Source of the DNA: Bradyrhizobium aeschynomenes
Lineage (GTDB): Bacteria; Pseudomonadota; Alphaproteobacteria; Rhizobiales; Xanthobacteraceae
Length of the DNA stretch: 64,000 nt
Assembly (NCBI RefSeq): GCF_013178945.1
Contig: NZ_JABFDM010000005.1
Location: forward strand, 186,001 to 250,000
Direction of reading: 5' to 3'
Under the pieces are notes generated by a model. It saw only the letters and a program-made list of their open reading frames with translations, was not told where the DNA came from and did not search any database. How positions within the stretch are numbered: the first letter of the stretch is position 1; every line of letters begins with the position of its first letter. The position numbers and the translations under genes were made by a program. Shown one piece after another: positions 52,869 to 61,176 of this stretch.

Positions 52869-53792
52869 TCAGCTCAAGGCGTGGATGATCTTGTCCGCGA
52901 TCTGGTGGCCGGTCAGGCCGAGCACCTCGCGGGCATATTCCTGTTCACCGGATTTCTTGAAGAAGGCATCCGGCGTCCCGAAGCGCAGGAATTTCTTCGC
53001 CTGCGTCTCGCTGTCGACGAGCCACTCGGAGACGGCCGCGCCGAAGCCGCCGATCAGCGAATGCTCCTCGATGGTCGCGACCAGCTTGAAGCGGCTGAAC
53101 GCCTGCTTGAGCTTGTCCTCGTCCAGCGGCTTCACGGTGTGGAAGCTGACGACCTCCGCGGAGATGCCCTTCTCCTTCAATCGGTGTGCGGCTTCAATGG
53201 CTTCCGGCAGCATGTTGCCGGTCGAGAGCAGGCAGACGTCGGAGCCTTCCTCAATCGTGATCGCCTTGCCGATCTTGAAGTCCACGATGGGGCCCTTGTG
53301 AACGACCGGCTCACCCTTCTTGCCCATGCGGATGTAGACCGGGCGATCCTGCTGCATCGCCGCGCGCAGGGCGCCGCGGACCTCGAAGGCGTCGCCCGGG
53401 CAGATCACGACCATGTTCGGGATCGAGCGCAGGAACGAGATGTCCTCGCAGGCGTGATGGGTCGGGCCGAGGCCGGAATAGGCGAGGCCGGCGCCGACGG
53501 CGACGATCGTCACCGGCGCCTCGTGATAGCAGACGTCGGTGCGGATCTGCTCCAGGCAGCGCGTCGTCACGAACGGCGTGATCGTATAGGCGACCGGGCG
53601 CAGGCCGTTCATGGCCATGCCGGCGGCGACGCCCATCATGTTGGCTTCGGCGACGCCGCAGTTGAAGAAGCGGCTCGGATGCTTGTCCTTGAACTTGTCG
53701 AACAGGCGGTTGCCGATGTCGCCCGACAGCATGACGACGCGAGAGTCCTCGTTGCCGAGCTTGGTCAGTTCGTCAGCGAACGCGTTTCTCAT
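52869..53792 (-). CDS. Transketolase, C-terminal subunit
   Basis: A 307-aa half enzyme with the pyrimidine-binding part of transketolase: FFNCGVAEANMMGVAAGMA (catalytic Glu49), GLAYSGLGPTHHACEDI and a C-terminal domain from ~190. Together with the 53789 gene it should form a heterotetrameric thiamine-diphosphate enzyme moving two-carbon units between sugar phosphates. The genes overlap by 4 bp (ATGA). Confidence 0.9.
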   Translation of the reverse strand: MRNAFADELTKLGNEDSRVVMLSGDIGNRLFDKFKDKHPSRFFNCGVAEANMMGVAAGMAMNGLRPVAYTITPFVTTRCLEQIRTDVCYHEAPVTIVAVGAGLAYSGLGPTHHACEDISFLRSIPNMVVICPGDAFEVRGALRAAMQQDRPVYIRMGKKGEPVVHKGPIVDFKIGKAITIEEGSDVCLLSTGNMLPEAIEAAHRLKEKGISAEVVSFHTVKPLDEDKLKQAFSRFKLVATIEEHSLIGGFGAAVSEWLVDSETQAKKFLRFGTPDAFFKKSGEQEYAREVLGLTGHQIADKIIHALS

Positions 53793-54637
53793 GACAGGCC
53801 GAGCTCCTTGAACGACTTGACGACTTCCTCAGCGGTGGGGGCGCGGTAGTGCCAGTTGTTGTCGTCCTCCATGAACGACACGCCCTTGCCCTTGACGGTG
53901 TGGGCGATCAGCGCCACCGGCTTGCCCGAGCCGTTCGGGATGTTCTGCATGGCCTCCGCCAGCGCGCCGACGTCATGGCCGTCGATCTCGTGCGCATCCC
54001 AGCCGAAGGCGGCCCATTTGTCGCGCAGCGGCGCCAGCATCAGGGTCTCGTTGGAGCGCGCGGTCGCCTGCCACTTGTTGTAGTCGACGACGACGCAGAC
54101 GTTTTCGAGCTTCTGGGCGGCGGCGAACATCGCGGCCTCCCACACCGAGCCCTCATTGTTCTCGCCGTCGGAGAGCAGGGCGAACACGCGGTAATTCTCG
54201 CCCTTGATGCGGCCGGCCAGCGCCATGCCGCAGCCGAGCGGAAGGCCGTGGCCGAGCGAGCCGGTGGCGGCTTCGACGCCGGGCAACAGGTTCGCCGGCG
54301 GATGCTCGGCGAGCCGGCCGCCGTCCTGGCAGTAAGTGTCGAGCTCCTCGATCGGGAAATAGCCCTTCATCGCCAGCGTTGCGAACAGAGCCGCGGCGGC
54401 GTGGCCCTTCGACAGGATGAAACGGTCACGCAGCGGATCGGTCGGGTTCTTGGGGTCGATGTTCAGCACGTGCCAGTAGGCCGCGGTCATCGCATCGGCG
54501 CAGGACAGCGACGAGGCGAGATGGGCGGCCTGGGCCTTGTGCGACATCTCGATGATCTTGCCGCGCAGCTTGGCGGCCTGCGCCTTCAGGGCGGCCACGT
54601 CGGGCTTGGCCGCGGTGTTCCGGACTGCCACGTTCAT
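53789..54637 (-). CDS. Transketolase, N-terminal subunit
   Basis: A 282-aa diphosphate-binding half: ILSKGHAAAALFATLA, GSLGHGLPLGCGMALA, and the Mg-ThDP motif LSDGENNEGSVWEA...DYNKWQ. ATG 54637 has GGAGAG 4-5 nt upstream; the frame runs open to 54703. Split transketolases in sugar-biosynthesis operons usually serve a dedicated pathway rather than central metabolism. Confidence 0.9.
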   Translation of the reverse strand: MNVAVRNTAAKPDVAALKAQAAKLRGKIIEMSHKAQAAHLASSLSCADAMTAAYWHVLNIDPKNPTDPLRDRFILSKGHAAAALFATLAMKGYFPIEELDTYCQDGGRLAEHPPANLLPGVEAATGSLGHGLPLGCGMALAGRIKGENYRVFALLSDGENNEGSVWEAAMFAAAQKLENVCVVVDYNKWQATARSNETLMLAPLRDKWAAFGWDAHEIDGHDVGALAEAMQNIPNGSGKPVALIAHTVKGKGVSFMEDDNNWHYRAPTAEEVVKSFKELGLS

Positions 54638-54703
54638 CGTGCTCTCCAGTCGCGCCTCCCGGGGAGGCGCAGGGCGCGCTTCCAGGGGAAGCGCTGTGAT
54701 CAA

Positions 54704-55702
54704 TCAGGGTTTATGTTCGTACTTGGTCGGCAGCCTGGCCATGACATCCTCGAAGCGTCGCGCCCAGGCGATGACGTCGTCGATGCCCTGTTCCAGCGAG
54801 AAGGTGTCGCGCCAGCCGAGCTCGGTGCGCAGCTTGAAGCTGTCGAGCGTGTAGGCGGTGTCCTTACCGGGCCGCTCCGGTCCGATCTCGACGCAGTCCT
54901 CGAAGTTCTTGCCGAGGCGGGCGAGGATCATCTCGACCAGGGTGCGGATCGACACCAGCTCGTAGCCGGAGATGTGATAGGTCTCGCCGAGCTTGCCGCT
55001 GCGGCCGATCTTGACCGTCGCGTCCGAGACGTCGGTCATGTGGATGAAGACGCGCACCGACTTGCCGCCGCCGTCGAGGCGGAGCTTCTGCCCGGTCATG
55101 GCGGCGACGATGGTGCGCGGCACGATGCGGTAGAGCTGCTGGCCAGGGCCGTAGACGTTGGCCGCGCGGGTGAACACGACGGGGAACTGGTAGTTGGCGA
55201 AATAGGTCCGCAGGCTCATGTCGCCGGCCGCGCGCGACACCGCGTAGGGCGTCGACGGGTTGAAGGCTGCGTCCTCGCGCACCCAACCCTCGGTCGAGCC
55301 GTAGACTTCCGGCGTGGTCACGTGAACGTAGCGGTCGAGGCCGTCATAGTTGCGCAGGATGTCGTGCAGGCGGACGGCGGAGACGACGTTCGTCATCATC
55401 CAATGGTCCGGATACAGCCAGCTCTCGCCGACCATGCTCTGCGCCGCGAAGTTCACGACATGGGTCGGCCGTTCGGCCGCGAGCAGGGCTTTCAGCGCGT
55501 CGAGATCGTGATTGAGGTCGACGCGCTTGAAGCGCACGCTGCCGGGGCGCTTCTGCCATTTGTAGGGCAGGAAGGCGTCATGCGGCTCGTCCGAGCGGCT
55601 GGTCGCGATCACGTCGTGGCCGGCCGCGGCCAGGAAGTCGACGAAGGTTGCGCCCGAGAAGGAGTTCGAGCCGAGGATCAGGTACTTTTCGTTCGCAGCC
55701 AT
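54704..55702 (-). CDS. NAD-dependent epimerase/dehydratase with YxxxR active site
   Basis: A 332-aa extended SDR, closest in pattern to nucleotide-sugar 4,6-dehydratases: GSNSFSGATFVDFL, NFAAQSMVGESWLYPD, TTPEVYGS and ANVYGPGQQLYRIVPR. The catalytic Tyr is followed by Arg where Lys is expected (TPYAVSRAAGD; codons read TAC and CGC). It may be a retained variant or tuned chemistry. It starts 12 bp beyond the stop of the SIS isomerase gene. Confidence 0.82.
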   Translation of the reverse strand: MAANEKYLILGSNSFSGATFVDFLAAAGHDVIATSRSDEPHDAFLPYKWQKRPGSVRFKRVDLNHDLDALKALLAAERPTHVVNFAAQSMVGESWLYPDHWMMTNVVSAVRLHDILRNYDGLDRYVHVTTPEVYGSTEGWVREDAAFNPSTPYAVSRAAGDMSLRTYFANYQFPVVFTRAANVYGPGQQLYRIVPRTIVAAMTGQKLRLDGGGKSVRVFIHMTDVSDATVKIGRSGKLGETYHISGYELVSIRTLVEMILARLGKNFEDCVEIGPERPGKDTAYTLDSFKLRTELGWRDTFSLEQGIDDVIAWARRFEDVMARLPTKYEHKP

Positions 55703-55714
55703 CGTCCCTGTCCG

Positions 55715-56323
55715 TCAGACCTCGCGCGTCGTGATGATGTCGCCACGCTGGGCGTACAGCCACTGCATGATCATGTGGCCGATCACCATCTGCGCGTCCT
55801 CGGCAATCTGCATGTCGTCGACCGCGAAATGGATCGGCACGTCGGCGAGCGCCTTGGCCTTGCCGCCGGAGAAGCCGAGCACGGCATAGCTGGTCATGCC
55901 GATCTTCTTGCCCTCTTCGAGCGCCTTCAGGATGTTCGGCGAATTGCCCGAGCCGGAGAAGGTGATCAGCACGTCGCCCTTGCGCGCGAGCACCGCGAGC
56001 TGCAGCGAAAACACCTGGTCATAGCCTTCGTCATTGGCGAGGCAGGTGATGACCGACGGATTCGACGACAGCGAATGCACGCGCAGGCCGGAGCCCGGCG
56101 TCTTCGACAGCGCGTAGAGGAAGTCGTTGGCGAGGTGGTTGGCGTTGCCGCCGCTGCCGCCATTGCCGCAGAAGAACACCTGACGTCCCGTCTGCCAGCA
56201 GTCCCGCAGATCATAGGCGAGCTTCTCGACGGGAGCCCAGTCGAAGTCCTTCAGGACGGTGCTGAAGCGGCTGGTGTAGTCGGCGAACAGGCTGCCGGGG
56301 GTCTTGAAGGCCAGGACGTTCAT
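55715..56323 (-). CDS. SIS-domain phosphosugar isomerase, divergent GmhA-like
   Basis: A 202-aa isomerase with FCGNGGSGGNANH (51-63), LITFSGSGNSPNI and VIGHMIMQWLY. Compared with the GmhA at 7879, the acidic residue after the loop is Asp (HLANDF) instead of Glu (HIAAEI). This suggests a related aldose/ketose isomerisation on a different sugar phosphate. ATG 56323 has GGAGG 8 nt upstream and overlaps the stop of the epimerase gene (ATGA). Confidence 0.85.
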   Translation of the reverse strand: MNVLAFKTPGSLFADYTSRFSTVLKDFDWAPVEKLAYDLRDCWQTGRQVFFCGNGGSGGNANHLANDFLYALSKTPGSGLRVHSLSSNPSVITCLANDEGYDQVFSLQLAVLARKGDVLITFSGSGNSPNILKALEEGKKIGMTSYAVLGFSGGKAKALADVPIHFAVDDMQIAEDAQMVIGHMIMQWLYAQRGDIITTREV

Positions 56324-57258
56324 TTCACGACCTCCTTCTCCATCCATTTCAGATTGTACCAGCGGTCGTCATTCTTGAGCTGGCCTTGCGAGTACATGCC
56401 GATGATTTCCTTGATCGCGTCCTCCACCGTCTTCTTTGGGCGGAAGCCGGTCGCGAGCAGGCGATCGGAGTTGACGCGATAGCTGCGCGGATCGTTCGAG
56501 GGCGTCACGATGACCTCGGCCGGCACGTGCTTGGTGACCATGTTGGCGATGTCGAGGATCGATATGTTCTCGAAACCCGCATTATAGACACCGGTGTGTT
56601 CGGGATGATCGAGCAGGAAGAGATAGAGGTCGGTGATATCGTCGATGTGAATGTTCGGCCGGGTCTGGTCGCCGCCGAACACCGTGATGCGGCCATTCAT
56701 CAGCGCCTGCATCGTCAGCATGTTCACGGAGACGTCGAGCCGCTGGCGCGGCGAGTAGCCGCAGACCGTGGCGGGACGGACGATCTGCACCACCATGTCG
56801 TCCTTGTAGGACAGCACGATGCGCTCGCCGCACATCTTGGTCTTGTTGTACTCGGAAATCGGCAGCAGCTCGAGATCCTCGGTGACCTGCTCCTCTTCCT
56901 TGACGCCGTAGACGCTGCCGGAGGACGCGTAGATGAAGCGCTTGATGCCGTGGCGATAGGCGCGGTCGGCAAGCTGCATCGTCGCGAGGCAGGAAATCTC
57001 CCAGGTCAGCTTCGGGTCGAGATCGCCACAGGGATCATTGGCGACGCTGGAGAGATGAATGATGGCGTCGACACCGGTCAGGTCGATGGCGTCGGGGTTG
57101 CGGACGTCGCCCTGGACGACCGTCAGATCCGGATGCGGCTCGAGGAAGTTGCCGAACCACATGATGTCGAACGCGACGACCTTGTGGCCGGCCTTCAGGA
57201 GCTTCGGCACGAGCACGCTGCCCTTGTAGCCGCACGCTCCGGTCACGAATACTTTCAT
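56320..57258 (-). CDS. NAD-dependent epimerase/dehydratase
   Basis: A 312-aa extended SDR with MKVFVTGACGYKGS, YASSGSVYG and a regular EYNKTK Tyr-x3-Lys. RPNIHIDDITDLY and NDPRSYRVNSDRLL are typical of sugar-nucleotide epimerases. ATG 57258 follows GGGGAT; an open frame reaches 57315. Translationally coupled to the SIS isomerase. Reaction not predictable beyond C4/C2/C6-type epimerisation or dehydration. Confidence 0.87.
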   Translation of the reverse strand: MKVFVTGACGYKGSVLVPKLLKAGHKVVAFDIMWFGNFLEPHPDLTVVQGDVRNPDAIDLTGVDAIIHLSSVANDPCGDLDPKLTWEISCLATMQLADRAYRHGIKRFIYASSGSVYGVKEEEQVTEDLELLPISEYNKTKMCGERIVLSYKDDMVVQIVRPATVCGYSPRQRLDVSVNMLTMQALMNGRITVFGGDQTRPNIHIDDITDLYLFLLDHPEHTGVYNAGFENISILDIANMVTKHVPAEVIVTPSNDPRSYRVNSDRLLATGFRPKKTVEDAIKEIIGMYSQGQLKNDDRWYNLKWMEKEVVK

Positions 57259-57366
57259 CTGAGCAATCCCCGTGGCTCGCCTGTCGTCTCGCCGGCTGGC
57301 GTGTCGCGCGCACATTTATACAAATTGGCGGGGCAAGGCGACCAGCCCAGCGGCGAAAATCGCCCG

Positions 57367-58089
57367 TCAAGCGTCCCCGCCACGGCGCGGTTCGTGCTTA
57401 AACTCCAAATGGGCCCGGCGCAAGCTTTCCGGGTTGCCGATATCCCGATGATAACCGCTGGTTTCCACGCACAAAATCCGTCCCAAATAGTTGGGGATGA
57501 TTTCGGTGGAGAGATCGACGATCGGCTTTCCCAGCGCGGCGATGTCGGCGATGACGGCGGGATCGAATACGTAGACCGCGCCATTGGCGAGGTTCCCGGG
57601 CGGATTTTTGACCTTCTCGTGGAAGGCGGTCACCCTGTGCTGGTCATCCAGCTCGAGAATCCCGCACGAGCTCGGATCGTCGGTCCGGAAGGCGAGCATC
57701 GTCATGATGCAGCCATTGGGCCGGTTGCGATGGGCGGAAAGCAGCCCTGCGACGTCGAAATCGGTCAGGTTGTCGGCATGGGCAACCATGAAGGGCTGGT
57801 CGCCGAACCAGGCGCGGTTGGCCAGCACGGTGCCGCCGGTGCCGAGCAGTTCATCTTCGTGAACGAGATCGATGCGGTCGCGCCAGCGCGATTGCGCGAC
57901 GTGAGCCTGCACCTGCTCGGCGAGCCAGTGCGTGTTCAGCAGCGCCCGCTCAATGCCACCTTCGAAGACGAGATCGAGCCAGTAGTCCAGCAGGGGCCGG
58001 TCGTGCACACGCACCAGGCATTTCGGCGTCGAGTTGGTCAGCGGACGCAGCCGGCTTCCAATCCCGGCCGCGAGCAGAAGGGCACGCAT
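57367..58089 (-). CDS. Sugar-1-phosphate nucleotidyltransferase
   Basis: A 240-aa nucleotidyltransferase with LLAAGIGSRLRPLT (5-18), PKCLVRV, LGTGGTVL and HADN. It matches the RmlA/HddC type in size and pattern. It would activate a sugar 1-phosphate as an NDP sugar. This duplicates the activating role of the NTase half of its neighbour at 58099, so the operon may make two activated intermediates, or one domain may have another job. 9 bp after that gene. Confidence 0.88.
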   Translation of the reverse strand: MRALLLAAGIGSRLRPLTNSTPKCLVRVHDRPLLDYWLDLVFEGGIERALLNTHWLAEQVQAHVAQSRWRDRIDLVHEDELLGTGGTVLANRAWFGDQPFMVAHADNLTDFDVAGLLSAHRNRPNGCIMTMLAFRTDDPSSCGILELDDQHRVTAFHEKVKNPPGNLANGAVYVFDPAVIADIAALGKPIVDLSTEIIPNYLGRILCVETSGYHRDIGNPESLRRAHLEFKHEPRRGGDA

Positions 58090-58098
58090 GACGGCATC

Positions 58099-59586
58099 CT
58101 ACTCCTGGCTGAAGCCGGTTTCGTCGATCTCGCGCACCAGCTCGGCCGTGGTCAGCGGCAGATTGCCGACGCGCGAGACCTGGAGCGCGGCCGCCAGCGA
58201 GCCGAGATAGGAGGCTTGCCAGATGTCGGCGCCTGCGCGCAGTCCCATCGAGCAGGCCATGAAGAAGCTGTCGCCGGCACCGGAGACATCCTTTGGCGAC
58301 GGATTGAATGCGGGCAGGCGGTCCGAGGTGAAGATGCCCTCGGCCATCGTGTTGATCAGCGCGCCTTCGGCGCCGAGCGTGATCACCAGGTTCTTGGTGC
58401 GGGCCCGTTCGACCAGCCGCTCGCTGATCACGGCGAGGCCCGAGATGAAGTCGTTCAGCGCAACGCGAGCCTCGCGCTCGGTCGGCGTCAGCAGGGTCAT
58501 GCCCTTGAAGCGGGAGACGTCGCCGGTCTGCGAGGACACCTGGCTGTCGGCCGCCATCATCACGCCTTGGGCGCGGGCGCGATCGGCAATTGCGTCCACA
58601 AGATCCTGCGGCAGGCAGCCGTAGTTGAAGCACGAGAACAGCAGCAGATCGCAGTTCTTCAGGGCGCGCTCGACCGAGGTCAGCATCTGCCGCTGCAGAT
58701 CGGCGTCGGAGGCGTGCTGACGCAGATGGTTGACACGCAGCAACGTCTTGTTGAGCGCGCGAAACCGCTGCTTGCGCGTGGTCGGCCGGCTCTGGTCGGT
58801 GAAGGCGTTGAAGTTGACGCCGTGCTGCTCCAGCGTGTTGCGCGCGAACCGGGCGGCTTCATCGTCGCCGACCAGAGTGAAGAACTTCACGTCTGCGCCA
58901 AGGCCGTGCGCATGGGCCGCCACCGCGCCGGCGCCGCCGACGAAGGTGCGGGTCATCAGCGGCGTCACGACGATGGTCGGGTCCTCCTGGGACATACCGA
59001 CGGCGTCGCAGGTGACATATTCGTCGATGATGAGGTCGCCGATCACGGCCACCCGCATGCCGGCGAGCTTGCGCAGCAGATCCTTCAGATTCGAGATCTC
59101 GAAGCCGTGCCGCTTGGGGAATTCCTGCGGCTTGCGGACGGTCGAGATGTCGATGTTGGCGTCGCGTTCCAGCAGCGAGAGGGACGCAAAGCGCAACTCA
59201 CCGGAGGAGAAGATCAGACGTCCGCCATAGGCGTCGACGGCCTCCTGCTCGGGATTGGCGCGGTCCTCGAACTCCTTGCCCTTGACGACGACCGTCGGCT
59301 TCAGGTGCGAAATGAAGTCCGATGCGTTCGTCTCCAAGCGCACGGCATGGTGCACAAACGCGATGGAACGCACATTTTCCAGCCGCATGTCCTGCGCCAG
59401 CGTCACGCCGGGCGTGGAATCCGGGTTTACGCCGACGACGAGGACGTCGGCCTGCTCGGCGGCGAACTTCAGAAGCCGTAGATGTCCGGGGTGCACGACG
59501 TTGAAGTTGCCTGACACGAACGCGACGGTCTGCCCGGCCTCACAGGAGGCGCGAATGCTCTGACAGGCCAGATCCATCTGACTCAT
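58099..59586 (-). CDS. Domain-swapped HldE-like nucleotidyltransferase-kinase
   Basis: A 495-aa two-domain enzyme in reverse order to HldE: first a nucleotidyltransferase (~20-150) with SGNFNVVHPGH (His32, His35), then a PfkB sugar kinase (~175-495) with VGGAGAVAAHAHGLG and DVSGAGDSFF (433-442). Both active sites look intact, so it should phosphorylate a sugar at C1 and transfer a nucleotide. ATG 59586 has AGGTGA 5 nt upstream; a TTG at 59604 after GGAGG is also possible. It is the promoter-proximal gene of the operon. Confidence 0.85.
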   Translation of the reverse strand: MSQMDLACQSIRASCEAGQTVAFVSGNFNVVHPGHLRLLKFAAEQADVLVVGVNPDSTPGVTLAQDMRLENVRSIAFVHHAVRLETNASDFISHLKPTVVVKGKEFEDRANPEQEAVDAYGGRLIFSSGELRFASLSLLERDANIDISTVRKPQEFPKRHGFEISNLKDLLRKLAGMRVAVIGDLIIDEYVTCDAVGMSQEDPTIVVTPLMTRTFVGGAGAVAAHAHGLGADVKFFTLVGDDEAARFARNTLEQHGVNFNAFTDQSRPTTRKQRFRALNKTLLRVNHLRQHASDADLQRQMLTSVERALKNCDLLLFSCFNYGCLPQDLVDAIADRARAQGVMMAADSQVSSQTGDVSRFKGMTLLTPTEREARVALNDFISGLAVISERLVERARTKNLVITLGAEGALINTMAEGIFTSDRLPAFNPSPKDVSGAGDSFFMACSMGLRAGADIWQASYLGSLAAALQVSRVGNLPLTTAELVREIDETGFSQE

Positions 59587-59604
59587 ATCGATCACCTGAT
59601 CCAA

Positions 59605-60105
59605 GAAATACGCCTCCGGCTCGATCGTGCTGAGGTGGTATGGTCGGTCACTGCGCCGGCAGCTCGGCCGAATCGCAGACCCATAAGCGCTTCGACGATT
59701 GGGGGCTTCGGCTTCGGAGAACCGGTTGCGGCATGGTTCGCTTCAATCGTCGACGTTGATTTCATTGCGAAAAGTCAATGCATTCTCATGGTCGGCTCAG
59801 ATGAACACCGTGCAAGCCTGCCTCTCAGCTCACCTCTTTATCAGCTGTGCGCAGCAGCACAAACCCCTCTGAGCTGAACAAGGGTTGCGGAACTTGAATG
59901 GTGCAAGGGCAGCTGTTTGGGACATGCTCACGGTGTACGCATGCAGTGCAGGTCCGCCAGTGTAGTTGCCGTCAGCTTGCCCGCGCCTCGTGCGGGTAAA
60001 TCTTCGGCTGGACCGGGCGCTTGAGTTCGTGGCTGCCAGTCTGTATCGCTCGGTGTGGCGAGTAAGGTGCGCAGCCGGTCCGAGTCGACAGTTGAGAGAC
60101 GAACC
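59605..60105. other. ~500-bp divergent promoter region
   Basis: Lies between the start of the eleven-gene operon and the plus-strand SGNH-like gene, so it should hold both promoters. AT content is higher around 59755-59870. A small hairpin (CCCGC/GCGGG) sits near 59982-59998. No consensus -35/-10 pair, repeat or RNA gene could be supported. Confidence 0.5.
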
Positions 60106-61158
60106 ATGTTGAGACGGGCCGAGTGGATGCCCGAAAATGCGGCCTCGAAAGGTGCCCTGCGCAAATACGTCGTGGTGGTCGGAAGCTTGGTTCTCGGCGC
60201 CCTGACGCTCGCAGCCGCCTTCATGATTCTTTTCGATGCTCAGACGTTGCCTGACCACTTCTCCCAGATCGAGCGGGCAGGGGATCGAAACTGGTATCGG
60301 GATTTCGGGGGGCAGCACATTCCGCAGATCCAGGATCAGGACATCTTCTACAGCAACATCGGCTCGTCCATTGCCGCCGCCCGGGCTGCCGACGTCGTTT
60401 TTCTCGGGCCCTCCTTCGTCAGCTACGCGATCGACCGGCAGACCTTGCAAGCGTCGGACCAACTCGATCGATTGAAGCTGTACAACATGGCTTTCGTCGG
60501 AATCCGCGGTGGCGAGTTCTCCCGCCGGGTGATCGCGCGCTGGAACGTACGGCCTCGGCTCTGGGTCATCAACGTCGACGATCAGTTCGCCCATTTCTTC
60601 AGCAGCGACTTGAGCGTCACTCTGGGACCGCAGAAGGTCCCGGTGGTGGCGGTTTCCCGCGACCGGTTGCGCGGCTATCTCACCGTCATCGGACGCAATC
60701 TGCGGTGGCGCCTTGAGGACGTCGTCGCGGCGGCTCGCACGGGGCATTTCTCCGACAGCGGACTCTATCGCAACGTTACGAATGGCGACATGGCTCTCGA
60801 CGTCAATCCGAGCTATGTGGCACCAAACAACAAGCCGATGCGATCCGCACGCGATCAGGCCTGTGACACCAGCGCCGAGATCGTCGGCTATGCCAAGAGC
60901 TTCTTGAGGGAGATAGGCGGCCGGGTCGTCTTCATGCTGGTCCCGCACAGCCAGTCCTGCGTGCGCCAGGCCGAGCAACTGGCGAGAGCGCTCGACGTCG
61001 AGCTGATCGCACCGCCCTTCGACGGCCTGACGACGCTCGACGGTGGAGGCCACCTCGACAAGAAGGGGGCGGAGAAGTTTACCGGCTATCTTGCCGCCGA
61101 GATCGTCAAAACGAGAGCCTTCAAGGACGTCTTCCTGTCGAGTTCATCTGGACAATAG
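60106..61158 (+). CDS. Membrane-anchored SGNH-hydrolase-like protein
   Basis: A 350-aa paralogue of 38235 with one N-terminal helix (~20-43) and a periplasmic domain. FLGPSFVSYAID is at the nucleophile position and LDGGGHLDKKGAEKF gives the Asp/His pair. Shared blocks include DRNWYRDFGGQHIPQIQDQD and YNMAFVG. ATG 60106 follows GAGAG by 7 nt. Adjacent to the MBOAT/SGNH genes; a role in glycan acylation is inferred. Confidence 0.68.
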   Translation: MLRRAEWMPENAASKGALRKYVVVVGSLVLGALTLAAAFMILFDAQTLPDHFSQIERAGDRNWYRDFGGQHIPQIQDQDIFYSNIGSSIAAARAADVVFLGPSFVSYAIDRQTLQASDQLDRLKLYNMAFVGIRGGEFSRRVIARWNVRPRLWVINVDDQFAHFFSSDLSVTLGPQKVPVVAVSRDRLRGYLTVIGRNLRWRLEDVVAAARTGHFSDSGLYRNVTNGDMALDVNPSYVAPNNKPMRSARDQACDTSAEIVGYAKSFLREIGGRVVFMLVPHSQSCVRQAEQLARALDVELIAPPFDGLTTLDGGGHLDKKGAEKFTGYLAAEIVKTRAFKDVFLSSSSGQ

Positions 61159-61176
61159 AGCCCGCCGTTGGCGCTG

